In this document: positions 8,320-16,634 of the stretch, piece after piece
Position numbering within the stretch: position 1 is the stretch's first letter
Layout: every line of letters starts with the position of its first letter
Assembly (NCBI GenBank): GCA_963705495.1
Contig: CAVPJQ010000008.1
Location: 310,001-374,000, forward strand
Length of the DNA stretch: 64,000 nucleotides
Direction: 5' to 3'
Source of the DNA: DATBVX01 sp963705495
GTDB taxonomy: Bacteria; Pseudomonadota; Gammaproteobacteria; Steroidobacterales; Steroidobacteraceae
The notes under the pieces: model-generated
Databases searched by the model: none
The model's input: the letters and a program-made list of their open reading frames with translations, nothing else
Told to the model about the DNA's origin: nothing
Translations under genes and position numbers: made by a program

Positions 8320-8954
8320 ACGCGCCACCGGTCGCTGCGCGTGATGCCTTGCCGCTGGTGTTGCTGGTGCTGGTGGCAATTGCACTGGCGATCTCCGCCG
8401 TGCACCCGACGGACCGCATCACTTGGTGGCTCGAGGTCGCCCCGATCTTTCTCATCGTGCCGGTCCTGCTCTATACCGCCAGGCGTTTCCGGCTGACTCC
8501 GCTTCTGTATGTGCTGATCGCCATCCACGCGCTCATCCTGATGGTGGGCGGCCACTACACGTACGCGCAGGTGCCCTTCGGGTTCTGGCTGCAGGATCTG
8601 CTCGATACGACTCGCAATCCCTACGACCGCATCGGCCACTTTGCCCAGGGTTTCGTGCCGGCGATCGCGGCTCGCGAGGTTCTGCTGCGCCAGACGCCGC
8701 TCAAGGCGGGCGGATGGCTGTTTTTCATCGTGAGCTCGATCTGCCTGGCGGTCAGTGCCTGCTATGAGTTCATCGAGTGGCTCGCGGCGGTGATCGGTGG
8801 GGGAACTGCGGAGGCATTTCTCGGCACCCAGGGAGACGTGTGGGACACGCAATGGGACATGCTCACCGCACTCATGGGGGCTATTACGGCGCAACTGGTG
8901 CTGGCCGGGGTTCACGATCGACAATTGGCCCGACTGCTGGGCAAGAAAACCTGA
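8316..8954 (+). CDS. YjdF/DUF2238-family integral membrane protein
   Basis: A 212-residue protein with about six transmembrane helices. It carries the conserved family patterns GGHYTYAQVPFG, YDRIGHFAQGF, CYEFIEWLAA and QGDVWDTQWDM, which identify the DUF2238/YjdF inner-membrane family. The conserved His, Asp, Glu and Trp residues lie near helix ends and suggest a catalytic or ligand site, but the family's function is not established. The start overlaps a six-codon leader frame by an ATGA junction. The next gene, an AI-2E-family permease, begins 33 bases downstream and is probably co-transcribed. Confidence 0.85.
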   Translation: MNAPPVAARDALPLVLLVLVAIALAISAVHPTDRITWWLEVAPIFLIVPVLLYTARRFRLTPLLYVLIAIHALILMVGGHYTYAQVPFGFWLQDLLDTTRNPYDRIGHFAQGFVPAIAAREVLLRQTPLKAGGWLFFIVSSICLAVSACYEFIEWLAAVIGGGTAEAFLGTQGDVWDTQWDMLTALMGAITAQLVLAGVHDRQLARLLGKKT

Positions 8955-8987
8955 ACAGCCCGGCGCTCGCGACCCATTCGATCACCA

Positions 8988-10052
8988 ATGCTCGAAGAAC
9001 TGCAATCCGCACCGTGGCTCAGACGCCTGATCATTGCGCTCCTGATCGGCGGCCTGCTGCTGCTCAGTTACGTGGTGCTGCGGCCCTTCCTGGTGCCCGT
9101 GATCTGGGCGTTGATCCTCGCCTACGTCACCTGGCCGCTGTACGTGCGACTGCGCAAGGCGATGCGCGCGCAGGTCACGCTGTCGGCGCTCACCATGACG
9201 CTGTTCCTGACCATCGCGTTCGTGGTCCCGGTGGTGTGGCTCGCGACGCTCATGCGTCACGAGGTTGGAGGCGCCTACGAGGTTCTGACGTCGTACCTGG
9301 CCCGGCATCCGCAATTGCCGCCGTCGATCGAGAACATTCCATGGCTCGGTGACTGGCTGCAGGAGATGCTCCAGCGCATGGGCAGCGACCCAAAGACGGA
9401 AATCGCGCGCTGGGCGGATCAATCGCTCGGGGAGATCAAGACGCTGATCGGGGGCGTGGGGCGCAATCTTGCCAAGATCTTCTTCTCACTCCTCACCGTG
9501 TTCTTCGTGTATCGCAACGGTGAGCAGATCTCCCGGCAGGTGCGCGAGGTGCTGGAGCGCATTACCGGTGAGCGCATTCACGGCTATCTCTCGGCAATCG
9601 GTGACACGACCAGCGCCGTCGTGTACGGCATCGTGCTCGCAGCATTGGCGCAGGGCATCCTTGCCGGCCTTGGTTACTGGATCGCGGGCCTGAAAGCGCC
9701 GGTGTTGCTCGGCGCCATTACCACGATCGTCGCGCTCATCCCCTTCGGTGCCCCTATCGTCTGGGCGAGCGCGGGAGTCTGGCTCCTCATCACCGATCGC
9801 ACCGGCGCCGGCATCGGTCTGCTCCTGTGGGGAGCGCTGGCCGTGAGCTGGATAGACAACCTCATCCGGCCGCTCGTGATCAGCAACGCCACCCGCATTC
9901 CGTTCCTGCTGGTGATGTTCGGCGTGCTGGGTGGCATCGCCGCCTTCGGGCTCGTGGGGTTGTTCGTGGGACCGGTGATCCTGGCGGTGCTGATGGCCGT
10001 GTGGCGCGAGTGGCTCGGCATACCGCACCCCCACATCCAGGTTCGGAAGTAG
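8988..10052 (+). CDS. AI-2E/PerM-family permease
   Basis: A 354-residue polytopic protein with the usual arrangement: paired helices near the N-terminus (LIIALLIGGLLLLSYVV), a central soluble stretch of about 100 residues (to about residue 160), then a dense group of helices ending at residue 345. The pattern fits the AI-2E family transporter group (PF01594), which includes TqsA and YdiK/PerM. Most members have unproven substrates, so autoinducer export should not be assumed. It follows the YjdF-like gene closely and ends in a long palindrome shared with the convergent CorA-like gene. Confidence 0.85.
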   Translation: MLEELQSAPWLRRLIIALLIGGLLLLSYVVLRPFLVPVIWALILAYVTWPLYVRLRKAMRAQVTLSALTMTLFLTIAFVVPVVWLATLMRHEVGGAYEVLTSYLARHPQLPPSIENIPWLGDWLQEMLQRMGSDPKTEIARWADQSLGEIKTLIGGVGRNLAKIFFSLLTVFFVYRNGEQISRQVREVLERITGERIHGYLSAIGDTTSAVVYGIVLAALAQGILAGLGYWIAGLKAPVLLGAITTIVALIPFGAPIVWASAGVWLLITDRTGAGIGLLLWGALAVSWIDNLIRPLVISNATRIPFLLVMFGVLGGIAAFGLVGLFVGPVILAVLMAVWREWLGIPHPHIQVRK

Positions 10053-10053
10053 C

Positions 10054-10137
10054 GGTGCCGGGTTTCAGTTATATAGTTATTCGGTTGTTCTTAACGTGCG
10101 CAACAAACGAATAACTAAATAACTGAAACCCGGCACC
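10054..10137. repeat. 84-bp near-perfect palindrome between convergent genes
   Basis: Arms 10054-10089 and 10102-10137 are 36 bases each and complementary at 34 positions, around a 12-base loop. The outer part starts GGTGCCGGGTTTCAG. The element fills the 86-base gap between the stops of the convergent permease and CorA-like genes almost exactly. The inner arms are AT-rich, unlike the surrounding DNA. It could act as a bidirectional terminator, but its length and composition also suggest a REP/MITE-like dispersed element. No second copy was noticed in this window. Confidence 0.7.
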
Positions 10138-10138
10138 T

Positions 10139-11785
10139 CTATTGCGGCGGACCGGTCCAGGTGCGGACCAGCGCGTGCCATTTCTCTCGCCAGCTCACGC
10201 GCTCGTCGGAAAGCGTGTCCAGGAAGTCCGCGAGCCGCTTCGATTTCACGATGGTGTACATCGTGATCGCACCGGTCGCGACGAGGATGATCAGGAAGAA
10301 CAGGATCCGCCAGATGAGCGGCCGCTCTGCTTCCGCAAGCAGGTTCATGCCGAGAAAGCCAGTCACCACCGTGCCGATCAGGCCGAAGATCGTGACCACG
10401 GTGAGACGCAGGATGGTGTTGGCTTGGCGGCGCACGCTGTCGGTGTCGAGGTACTCGTTCATGTCCTCGACTTCGGCACCCACTTCTTCATAGAGCGTCT
10501 CCGTGCCGAGCTGATGGCGCAGGCGGTCGAAGATGCTGCGCGCGATATTCTGGTTCGACACCTGGTGGAACCAGTAGCGGTGCGTGAAGCGCAGGAAGAT
10601 TTCCATCGACGAGCGGATGGCACGCTTGAACTGGCGCACCGATTCGAGGTCGCCGACCTCGAGCCGGTTCATCGCCACGGCGAGTTCGTCCGACATCGAG
10701 AGCAACGCCGCGCGGTGAAAGTGTGCAATCAGGAACAGCAGGAAATACTGGTGCCGGAACTGGCCGTACATGCCAGTCTCGCGGCCGGTGAAGAAGTAGT
10801 CGTCCTGCCGGCCGACCACCGCGAGAAACGGGCCGGTGCAGATGAGGCGCGTGTCGCCCGAAAACAGGTCGCCGCTCCGCCCCCAGAAGCGGTCGTCGCA
10901 GTATTCGGCCTCGAAGTGCTCCAGCGACTTGGCGGAGTAGGGCAGCGAATCGCCCTTGGCCGGCCGCGTCAGCATGCCGAGGCGCACGAAGTCGGCGCGC
11001 GACAGATCGCTCGGATCGTCGAATGACAGGTATGCCATGAGCGGCATGCGGTAGTACTCGAGCTGCCGATAGCGCAACGGTCCGGTCTGTCCCGGGAATT
11101 CCAGTACTGCCGGCCGAAGCAGGAATTCCCAGTGCGCGGCGATCGCCGGCGCGCGGTAGCGGCCGACATGGCCGAGGTATTTCTGCTTGAACTCGTAGTC
11201 CGAGGTCGCCAGCACCTCGCCGTCTGCTCCCAGCCATTCGACGCGACGCGGACAGTTGCCACCCAGGCCGTTGCGCTCCCAGAAGGCGGGGTACGCGCGC
11301 CCGAAGCGAAACAGCGTGTCCTGCGCCCGATCGAGGGCAATGTCGTTCGCGTGCATCTCGAAGGCGAGCATCGCGATGTCGGCATCGAGGAAGAAATACA
11401 GATCCGCGTGGGCGACCTCGAACAGGAGCGTGGTGCCGTCCTCGTAGGTCACGCGCACCTGCGCGATATCGGCGCGGCGGAAAACCCGGATGCTCGGCTC
11501 GCCATGGCGCTGCGAGGCCTCCTGGCCGACACTCGATCCGTAGAGGAAGCGTTGCACATAGGGGAGGAAGGTCACGAACTCCTTGTAGTGGCGCTCCTGG
11601 AACTCGAGCGGGTCCACGGAGTACTCGTCCCGCACTTCGCGCCAGGGATTCGCCTCGCCGAGCGTTTCGAGCGCTTCCCAGTGTCGTTGCACCTGCACGC
11701 CCGGCTTGAGCGGCATGAGCTGCAACGGCCAGAGGACGATCTGGCGGAAATGGCGCACGACGATGGGTGCGGCTGCGTCGCTCAT
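10139..11785 (-). CDS. CorA-like membrane protein with GMN motif and long N-terminal domain
   Basis: A 548-residue protein. Near the C-terminus are two helices separated by GFLGMNLLAEAERP. The G-M-N triplet at residues 479-481 is the hallmark selectivity motif of CorA-superfamily divalent cation channels, and the helix before it (TVVTIFGLIGTVVTGFLGMN) fits TM1. The soluble part, about 460 residues, is larger than the usual 250-residue CorA funnel. It has an acidic coiled segment (EEVGAEVEDMNEYLDTDSV) just before TM1. The predicted role is Mg2+ or other metal transport, but the large N-terminal region is unlike classical CorA and may sense something else. It is divergent from the MFS gene. Confidence 0.65.
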   Translation of the reverse strand: MSDAAAPIVVRHFRQIVLWPLQLMPLKPGVQVQRHWEALETLGEANPWREVRDEYSVDPLEFQERHYKEFVTFLPYVQRFLYGSSVGQEASQRHGEPSIRVFRRADIAQVRVTYEDGTTLLFEVAHADLYFFLDADIAMLAFEMHANDIALDRAQDTLFRFGRAYPAFWERNGLGGNCPRRVEWLGADGEVLATSDYEFKQKYLGHVGRYRAPAIAAHWEFLLRPAVLEFPGQTGPLRYRQLEYYRMPLMAYLSFDDPSDLSRADFVRLGMLTRPAKGDSLPYSAKSLEHFEAEYCDDRFWGRSGDLFSGDTRLICTGPFLAVVGRQDDYFFTGRETGMYGQFRHQYFLLFLIAHFHRAALLSMSDELAVAMNRLEVGDLESVRQFKRAIRSSMEIFLRFTHRYWFHQVSNQNIARSIFDRLRHQLGTETLYEEVGAEVEDMNEYLDTDSVRRQANTILRLTVVTIFGLIGTVVTGFLGMNLLAEAERPLIWRILFFLIILVATGAITMYTIVKSKRLADFLDTLSDERVSWREKWHALVRTWTGPPQ

Positions 11786-11903
11786 GACTCTTCAGGACCT
11801 CGGACCGGAAGCGCGGCCAGGGAACTCTTCGGCCATTGTGGCTCGCGCCGGGCCGTAAAGTAGTGCATGCGCCGATCTGCGACAATCTCAAAATGACGTT
11901 ACA

Positions 11904-11919
11904 ACACCGATCACGGTGT
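11904..11919. promoter_or_regulatory. Inverted repeat at the start of the MFS gene
   Basis: ACACCG-ATCA-CGGTGT is a perfect dyad with 6-base arms ending 2 bases before the ATG at 11922. It overlaps the place where a ribosome site would be, and no clear ribosome site is visible. It could be an operator, or an RNA hairpin limiting initiation. Confidence 0.3.
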
Positions 11920-11921
11920 CC

Positions 11922-13160
11922 ATGAGCACGGCACGCCGGCATCCGCTGGGGGTACTCGGCTATCCGGATTTCTCGCGCTTCCTTTTCGCCCGCTTCTTTT
12001 CCACGCTCGCCGTGCAGATGCAGAGCGTCGCAGTGGGATGGCAGGTCTACGCGATCACGCACAATCCGCTGGACCTCGGCTTCATAGGGCTTGCGCAGTT
12101 CATGCCGTTCCTGGCGCTGATCCTGATCGCCGGGCAGGTCGCGGACCGTCTCGACCGGCGTTTGATCCTCACGTGCTGTTACGCCACCGAGGTGCTGTGC
12201 GCAGTGCTGTTGCTGGTCTTCACCTACACCGGGCTCGCGGTCGTCTGGCCGGTGTTTGCAGTCATGGTGATCTTCGGTGTAGCGCGGGCTTTCAGCATGC
12301 CGACCTCAGCCGCGATCACGCCTAACCTGGTCCCGATCGAACGCTTCGGCAACGCGGTGGCGCTCAACTCCTCGACCTTCCAGGTGGCGACCATTGCGGG
12401 CCCCACGCTGGGCGGACTGCTCTACGTCTACGGCCCGCACGTGGTCTACGCCACCGTCGCCATGGTGCTGATGGCATCGGTCATCCTCATGTCGATGGTC
12501 AGGGTGCCACGGGTTTCGCGGGCCGCAGAACCCGCGAACTGGCACACGGTGCTCGAGGGACTGCGCTTCGTGCGCTCGCGGCCAGTGGTGTTCGGCGCGA
12601 TCTCGCTCGATCTGTTTGCGGTGCTGTTCGGTGGCGCCACTGCGTTGCTCCCCGCCTACGCGAGCGATGTGCTGCATGTGGGCCCGGCGGGTCTTGGTTT
12701 TCTGCGCACGGCGCCGGGTCTCGGCGCTGCCCTGACGGGCCTGTTGCTGGTGATCATGCCCGTGACCCGCCATGTCGGACGCTGGATGTTCGGCGGCGTG
12801 GTGCTGTTCGGCATCGCGACCATCGTGTTCGGACTCTCCGAGCAATTCGCCGTTTCGATGGTCGCGCTGTTCCTGCTCGGCGCCGGGGATATGGTCAGCG
12901 TCTACATCCGTCACGTGCTGGTTCAGCTCGAGACACCGGATGCCATTCGGGGTCGCGTGAGTGCGGTGAGCGCGGTGTTCATCGGCGCATCCAACGAGCT
13001 GGGCGAATTCGAATCGGGCGTGACCGCCGTATGGTTCGGGCTCGTGCGCTCGGTCGTCATCGGGGGTATCGCGACACTGTGTGTTGCCGGCCTCTGGGCG
13101 TTTTGGTTCCCGACGCTGCGCACGGTCGATCGCTTCCCGGGTTCGGCCCCCGGCTCCTGA
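11922..13160 (+). CDS. MFS transporter, enterobactin-exporter-like (MFS_3)
   Basis: A 412-residue protein with 12 predicted helices. The opening FSRFLFARFFSTLAVQMQSVAVGWQVY and the loop motif GQVADRLDRRLIL (the MFS motif-A position) fit the MFS_3/EntS-like exporter group. Family members export siderophores or drugs, and the substrate here cannot be read. The ATG at 11922 is chosen; a GTG two codons earlier is possible. There is no good ribosome site, and a dyad lies immediately upstream. It stands alone on the plus strand. Confidence 0.85.
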   Translation: MSTARRHPLGVLGYPDFSRFLFARFFSTLAVQMQSVAVGWQVYAITHNPLDLGFIGLAQFMPFLALILIAGQVADRLDRRLILTCCYATEVLCAVLLLVFTYTGLAVVWPVFAVMVIFGVARAFSMPTSAAITPNLVPIERFGNAVALNSSTFQVATIAGPTLGGLLYVYGPHVVYATVAMVLMASVILMSMVRVPRVSRAAEPANWHTVLEGLRFVRSRPVVFGAISLDLFAVLFGGATALLPAYASDVLHVGPAGLGFLRTAPGLGAALTGLLLVIMPVTRHVGRWMFGGVVLFGIATIVFGLSEQFAVSMVALFLLGAGDMVSVYIRHVLVQLETPDAIRGRVSAVSAVFIGASNELGEFESGVTAVWFGLVRSVVIGGIATLCVAGLWAFWFPTLRTVDRFPGSAPGS

Positions 13161-13231
13161 AGCGGGCCGGCGCTTGCGCCCCCTATAAGAGAGAGGGATA
13201 CTCGACCTGTATATTCGTACAGGCTCAAGTC

Positions 13232-14311
13232 ATGCCGATTGAATCCGGGTTCCGCAAGGGTCGCGGCGCTGGCTCCAACCCTGAAGGGCGCTTCGAGAGC
13301 CGGCGGGTAGAAGCGATCGATGACGGCTGGCCACAGGAACTGGCCGACGAGCTGCCGCCGCTCGCGACCACGGTCACAGCGGAGCACGCAAAGCACGTCA
13401 TCACGCGCAACAACTCGCCTGATATTCCCTTCGAGCAATCGATCAACGCGTATAGGGGATGCGAACACGGATGTGTTTACTGTTTCGCCCGTCCCTCGCA
13501 TTCGTACATGAATCTTTCGCCCGGCCTCGATTTCGAAACCAAGCTCTTCTACAAGGCGGACGCCGCGCGCTTGCTGGAGGCGGAGCTCGCAAGGCCAGGA
13601 TACGTGTGCAAGCCGATCAACCTCGGTGCCAACACTGACCCGTACCAGCCGATCGAGCGCAAGCTCAAGGTGACGCGCTCGCTGCTCGAAGTGCTGCGTC
13701 AGTTTCGACATCCCCTCACCATCGTCACCAAGTCGGCGCTCGTGGAGCGGGACATCGACATTCTCGTAGACATGGCACGCGATGCCCTGGTCTCGGTCTT
13801 CGTCAGTGTCACAACGCTCGATGCGAAGCTCAAACGCACCCTCGAACCGCGCGCCCCGGCTCCCTCGGCAAGGTTGGGAGCCGTGAGAAAACTGAACGAC
13901 GCTGGAATACCGGCTGGGGTCCTCGTCGCGCCCGTGATACCAGCCGTCAACGATCACGAAATCGAAGCTATCCTCGAAGCCAGCGCCGCGGCAGGCGCCG
14001 GGTCCGCGGGTTTCGTGATGCTGCGGCTGCCTTACGAAGTCAAAGCGTTGTTTCGCGAGTGGCTGACGAATCATCTGCCTGAGCGCGCCGAGCACGTCAT
14101 GTCGCTGATTCGCGCCATGCGCGACGGCAAGGACAACGACCCACGCTTTGGATCGCGCATGCGCGGTGAAGGCTCCTACGCCGAGCTCATTGCAAGGCGC
14201 TTCGAGGTCGCCAGTCGCCGGCTGGGGCTGCACCGGGGTCGGGCGCTTCAGCTCTCGACCCAGCATTTCCGTCCGCCCGGGACAGGCGGGGGACAGCTCG
14301 ACCTGATCTGA
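13232..14311 (+). CDS. PA0069-family radical SAM protein
   Basis: A 359-residue protein with the radical SAM cluster motif C-x3-C-x2-C at Cys77, Cys81 and Cys84 (RGCEHGCVYCFAR). It is followed by PSHSYMNLSPGLDFE and NLGANTDPYQPIER, which mark the PA0069 family, related to spore photoproduct lyase. A 4Fe-4S cluster and S-adenosylmethionine cleavage are expected, but the substrate of the family is not established. The ATG at 13232 gives the family's usual N-terminus; a longer frame upstream lies inside the MFS gene and is rejected. A CTATAA-like -10 lies at about 13182. Confidence 0.85.
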   Translation: MPIESGFRKGRGAGSNPEGRFESRRVEAIDDGWPQELADELPPLATTVTAEHAKHVITRNNSPDIPFEQSINAYRGCEHGCVYCFARPSHSYMNLSPGLDFETKLFYKADAARLLEAELARPGYVCKPINLGANTDPYQPIERKLKVTRSLLEVLRQFRHPLTIVTKSALVERDIDILVDMARDALVSVFVSVTTLDAKLKRTLEPRAPAPSARLGAVRKLNDAGIPAGVLVAPVIPAVNDHEIEAILEASAAAGAGSAGFVMLRLPYEVKALFREWLTNHLPERAEHVMSLIRAMRDGKDNDPRFGSRMRGEGSYAELIARRFEVASRRLGLHRGRALQLSTQHFRPPGTGGGQLDLI

Positions 14312-14334
14312 AGATAACAAAACGTCGGCCCGGA

Positions 14335-14355
14335 ACCTGCAAACCACTTGCAGGT
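14335..14355 (+). promoter_or_regulatory. Inverted repeat upstream of the kinase-FHA-vWA cluster
   Basis: ACCTGCAA-ACCAC-TTGCAGGT is a perfect hairpin or dyad with 8-base arms and a 5-base centre. It lies 24 bases after the radical SAM stop and 24 bases before a TATACT hexamer (14379-14384) that could be the -10 of the cluster's first gene. No T-run follows, so an operator is as likely as a terminator. Confidence 0.35.
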
Positions 14356-14453
14356 CTCATGTTCGACGAAGCTTCACGTATACTGGCTTGGAATCCGTCC
14401 CGACCCGCTCGGCGAAGTTCACTTCAATCGTGTGCGTTCGGATCGGGGGCTCC

Positions 14454-15182
14454 ATGAACTGCAAAGCGCGTCTGCACCCGTCCTCTTCCGGCAGCAATCG
14501 GCTCGCCGTTCCCTTTGCAGTGTTCGCAGCGTTGAGCATCACGGGCTGCATGCACGCAAAGATCGTGGAAAGCCGCGAATTTGCGACTTCGATCGGTCGC
14601 GACGAAGCCGTGGTCCTGCTCGCCAAGCCGCACGTCGAGGGCACTGGTACCGAAGAGAAATTCACCGATTGCGTCGCTTCGGATCTATCCCGCGGCAAGA
14701 ATTCGAAGAATGGTTTCCTCGTCGACGACAACCACAAGTTCGTCGATGCGTTGTTCCCGTGGTTCGAGCCTTCAACGGCACCGACGCGCCCTGAAGGCCT
14801 GACAGCGTTATTCAATAAGCCCCTGGTCGCTGCAAAGCTCGCCGAGACTGGCGTGCGTTATGTCGTCTGGTTTGACGGCGAAACGCGCAAGACCGACGGT
14901 GGTGGCAGCATTGCCTGCGGTGCCGGTCCGGGCGGTGCTGGCTGCATCGGCTTTGGCTGGTGGGAAAAGGAGTCCGACTACGTCGCGACCGTGTGGGACC
15001 TGAAGGAAACGCGCGCGGCGGGCACTGTGAGCACCAACGTCACTGGAACCTCGGCCCTCGTTGGGGCCATTATTCCTCTGCCATTCATCGCTCGCGTGCA
15101 GGGCACGGCTTGCGATCGCATGGCCGACCAGCTGCGATCGTTCCTGCGGGGGGACGATCTGGCAGCCTCTTCAGCACCTTGA
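14454..15182 (+). CDS. Lipoprotein of unknown function, first gene of the FHA-vWA cluster
   Basis: A 242-residue protein. The ATG at 14454 is preceded by GGGGG and gives a clean lipoprotein signal ending SITGC (Cys32); an upstream ATG at 14388 would spoil it. The mature part contains a conserved-looking Gly-rich stretch (GGGSIACGAGPGGAGCIGFGWW) and a beta-rich end (DYVATVWDLKETRAAGTVSTNVTG). It looks like an outer-membrane-directed lipoprotein with a small beta domain. No family is recognised. Ten genes follow in the same direction with short gaps, so it probably opens the operon. Confidence 0.7.
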   Translation: MNCKARLHPSSSGSNRLAVPFAVFAALSITGCMHAKIVESREFATSIGRDEAVVLLAKPHVEGTGTEEKFTDCVASDLSRGKNSKNGFLVDDNHKFVDALFPWFEPSTAPTRPEGLTALFNKPLVAAKLAETGVRYVVWFDGETRKTDGGGSIACGAGPGGAGCIGFGWWEKESDYVATVWDLKETRAAGTVSTNVTGTSALVGAIIPLPFIARVQGTACDRMADQLRSFLRGDDLAASSAP

Positions 15183-15192
15183 GATCACTGCC

Positions 15193-16608
15193 ATGAAAAT
15201 CCGTCTCATCGCTCTCATCGTAGCCGCCGCCCTGTTGGCCGCCTGTGCCGGCATGCAGACCCAAGGTGGCTCGTCGGGATCGTCGGGCTCCTCGGGTGGA
15301 TCTTCGGGATCTTCCGGCTCCTCGGGCTCTTCAGGCGGCTCCTCTGGCGGCTCCTCGGGTTCGTCCGGTGGGTCGGATGGTTCATCCGGCTCTTCGGGTT
15401 CATCGTCGGGTTCGTCAGGCTCATCCGGCTCTTCGGGCGGCTCTTCCGGTACGAGCGGTCCACCGAGCTGGCCGAGTCCCAACGACAGCGGCAGCTCGAA
15501 TGGCAGTTCGAATGGCAGCGCAGGCGGCAGCAGCTCTGGCAGTTCGGGTGGCTCGTCTAGCGATAGCGGTTCTTCCGGCGGCTCCACCGGCACGAGTGGC
15601 CCGCCCACCTGGCCGAGCCCCAACGACTCGACCGGCGGCAGTTCCACTGGCAGTTCCAATGGCAGTGCCAACGGATCGGACGGCGGGTCTTCGGGCGGAT
15701 CTGCATCGAGTAGCAGTTCAAGTTCTGGTGGCACCCCCGGAGCGGCTGGTGGCGAGACCGGTGCGAACGGCTGGCCTTCGGGAAGCGCGGGCGGCTCTGC
15801 CGGAGCGGCAGGTGGCCAGCAGGGAACCACAGGCAACAGCGGTGCGGGCGGAGCGGGAACGCAATCTGCTTCCACGGGCACCGGCCAGTCGGGCGGTCAG
15901 GCTGCTGGCGCTGGCGGGCAAGGTGGCGCAGGGGGAGAGCAAAGTGGTGCGGCGGGAGAGTCCGCGTCAGGCCAGGGCGGAGCGACTCGAACAGCTTCCG
16001 CGGGTGGAACGGCCAGCGGCGCGGGCGCGGATACCGCAGGCGCGCAGGGCGCGGGAGCAGGGCAGGGACCCGATGTCGCCGGAGGCATTCAGACCGATGC
16101 CGAGCGGCAAGCAGCGGCCAGCCAGCAGATGGATGAATCACTGGGTGATTTCGATGAGAAGATTCGCAAAGAGCGTGAGCGAATCGCTCAGGAACGTGAC
16201 GCCCAGGCAGCCGGTGAGCATGGCGCGTCAGGAGAGTCCGCGAGCAGCAGCGGGTCCGCCGGCGAAGGAGGCTCAGGCAAGGGTGGAGGCGGCGACGGCG
16301 ATATGCGCCAGGCCAGCAACTCCCCCACCGGCGCCGGTGGCACGCCTGGTGGCGGTGGCGGCGGACAGAGCAATGGCCCCGGCGGCATGAAGTCGGAAGG
16401 CAAAGGCGCTGGCGGTGGCGGCGGAACCGGCGGTGGCGCCGGCAAGGGCGGCGGTGGACCTAATACCGCGCCGAAGAACATTCCTGATGGACGTGATGAC
16501 GATGTCATCGCCCGCCAGATCCGCGAGGCTGCGGAGAAGGAAACCGATCCCGAGCTGCGCGACAAGCTCTGGAAGGAATACATCGAATACAAGAAGAACG
16601 CGCACTAG
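15193..16608 (+). CDS. Low-complexity Ser/Gly-rich lipoprotein
   Basis: A 471-residue protein with a lipoprotein signal (LLAAC, Cys18). Residues 25-180 are almost only Ser and Gly, interrupted by two near-identical blocks, TSGPPSWPSPNDS and TSGPPTWPSPNDS, about 48 residues apart. An Ala/Gly/Gln-rich region follows, then a charged helix (DEKIRKERERIAQERDAQ, about 315-335), a second Gly-rich stretch, and a helical C-terminus (DDDVIARQIREAAEKETD). The layout suggests a long flexible linker from the outer membrane ending in a small interaction helix. The start at 15193 follows the upstream lipoprotein by 10 bases. No homologue is recognised. Confidence 0.8.
   Translation: MKIRLIALIVAAALLAACAGMQTQGGSSGSSGSSGGSSGSSGSSGSSGGSSGGSSGSSGGSDGSSGSSGSSSGSSGSSGSSGGSSGTSGPPSWPSPNDSGSSNGSSNGSAGGSSSGSSGGSSSDSGSSGGSTGTSGPPTWPSPNDSTGGSSTGSSNGSANGSDGGSSGGSASSSSSSSGGTPGAAGGETGANGWPSGSAGGSAGAAGGQQGTTGNSGAGGAGTQSASTGTGQSGGQAAGAGGQGGAGGEQSGAAGESASGQGGATRTASAGGTASGAGADTAGAQGAGAGQGPDVAGGIQTDAERQAAASQQMDESLGDFDEKIRKERERIAQERDAQAAGEHGASGESASSSGSAGEGGSGKGGGGDGDMRQASNSPTGAGGTPGGGGGGQSNGPGGMKSEGKGAGGGGGTGGGAGKGGGGPNTAPKNIPDGRDDDVIARQIREAAEKETDPELRDKLWKEYIEYKKNAH
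15265..15732 (+). repeat. Degenerate TCG/GGC/TCC-type repeat coding Ser-Gly tract
   Basis: This stretch is built from short units coding GSS and GGS, written with mixed serine codons (tcg, tcc, agc, tct). Codon mixing shows the protein composition is selected rather than being a recent microsatellite, yet the length could still vary by slippage or unequal recombination. Confidence 0.7.
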
Positions 16609-16634
16609 GAGCCAGTGGCGAGGACGCACGCACC

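Noticed and set aside
12923..14347. Long minus-strand open frame opposite the radical SAM gene
   Set aside because: It is a mirror of a real gene in GC-rich DNA; its product is low in hydrophobic structure and has no recognisable domain.
15265..15732. CRISPR-like or tandem-repeat array
   Set aside because: The repeats are short, in frame and code a Ser/Gly tract; there are no spacers.
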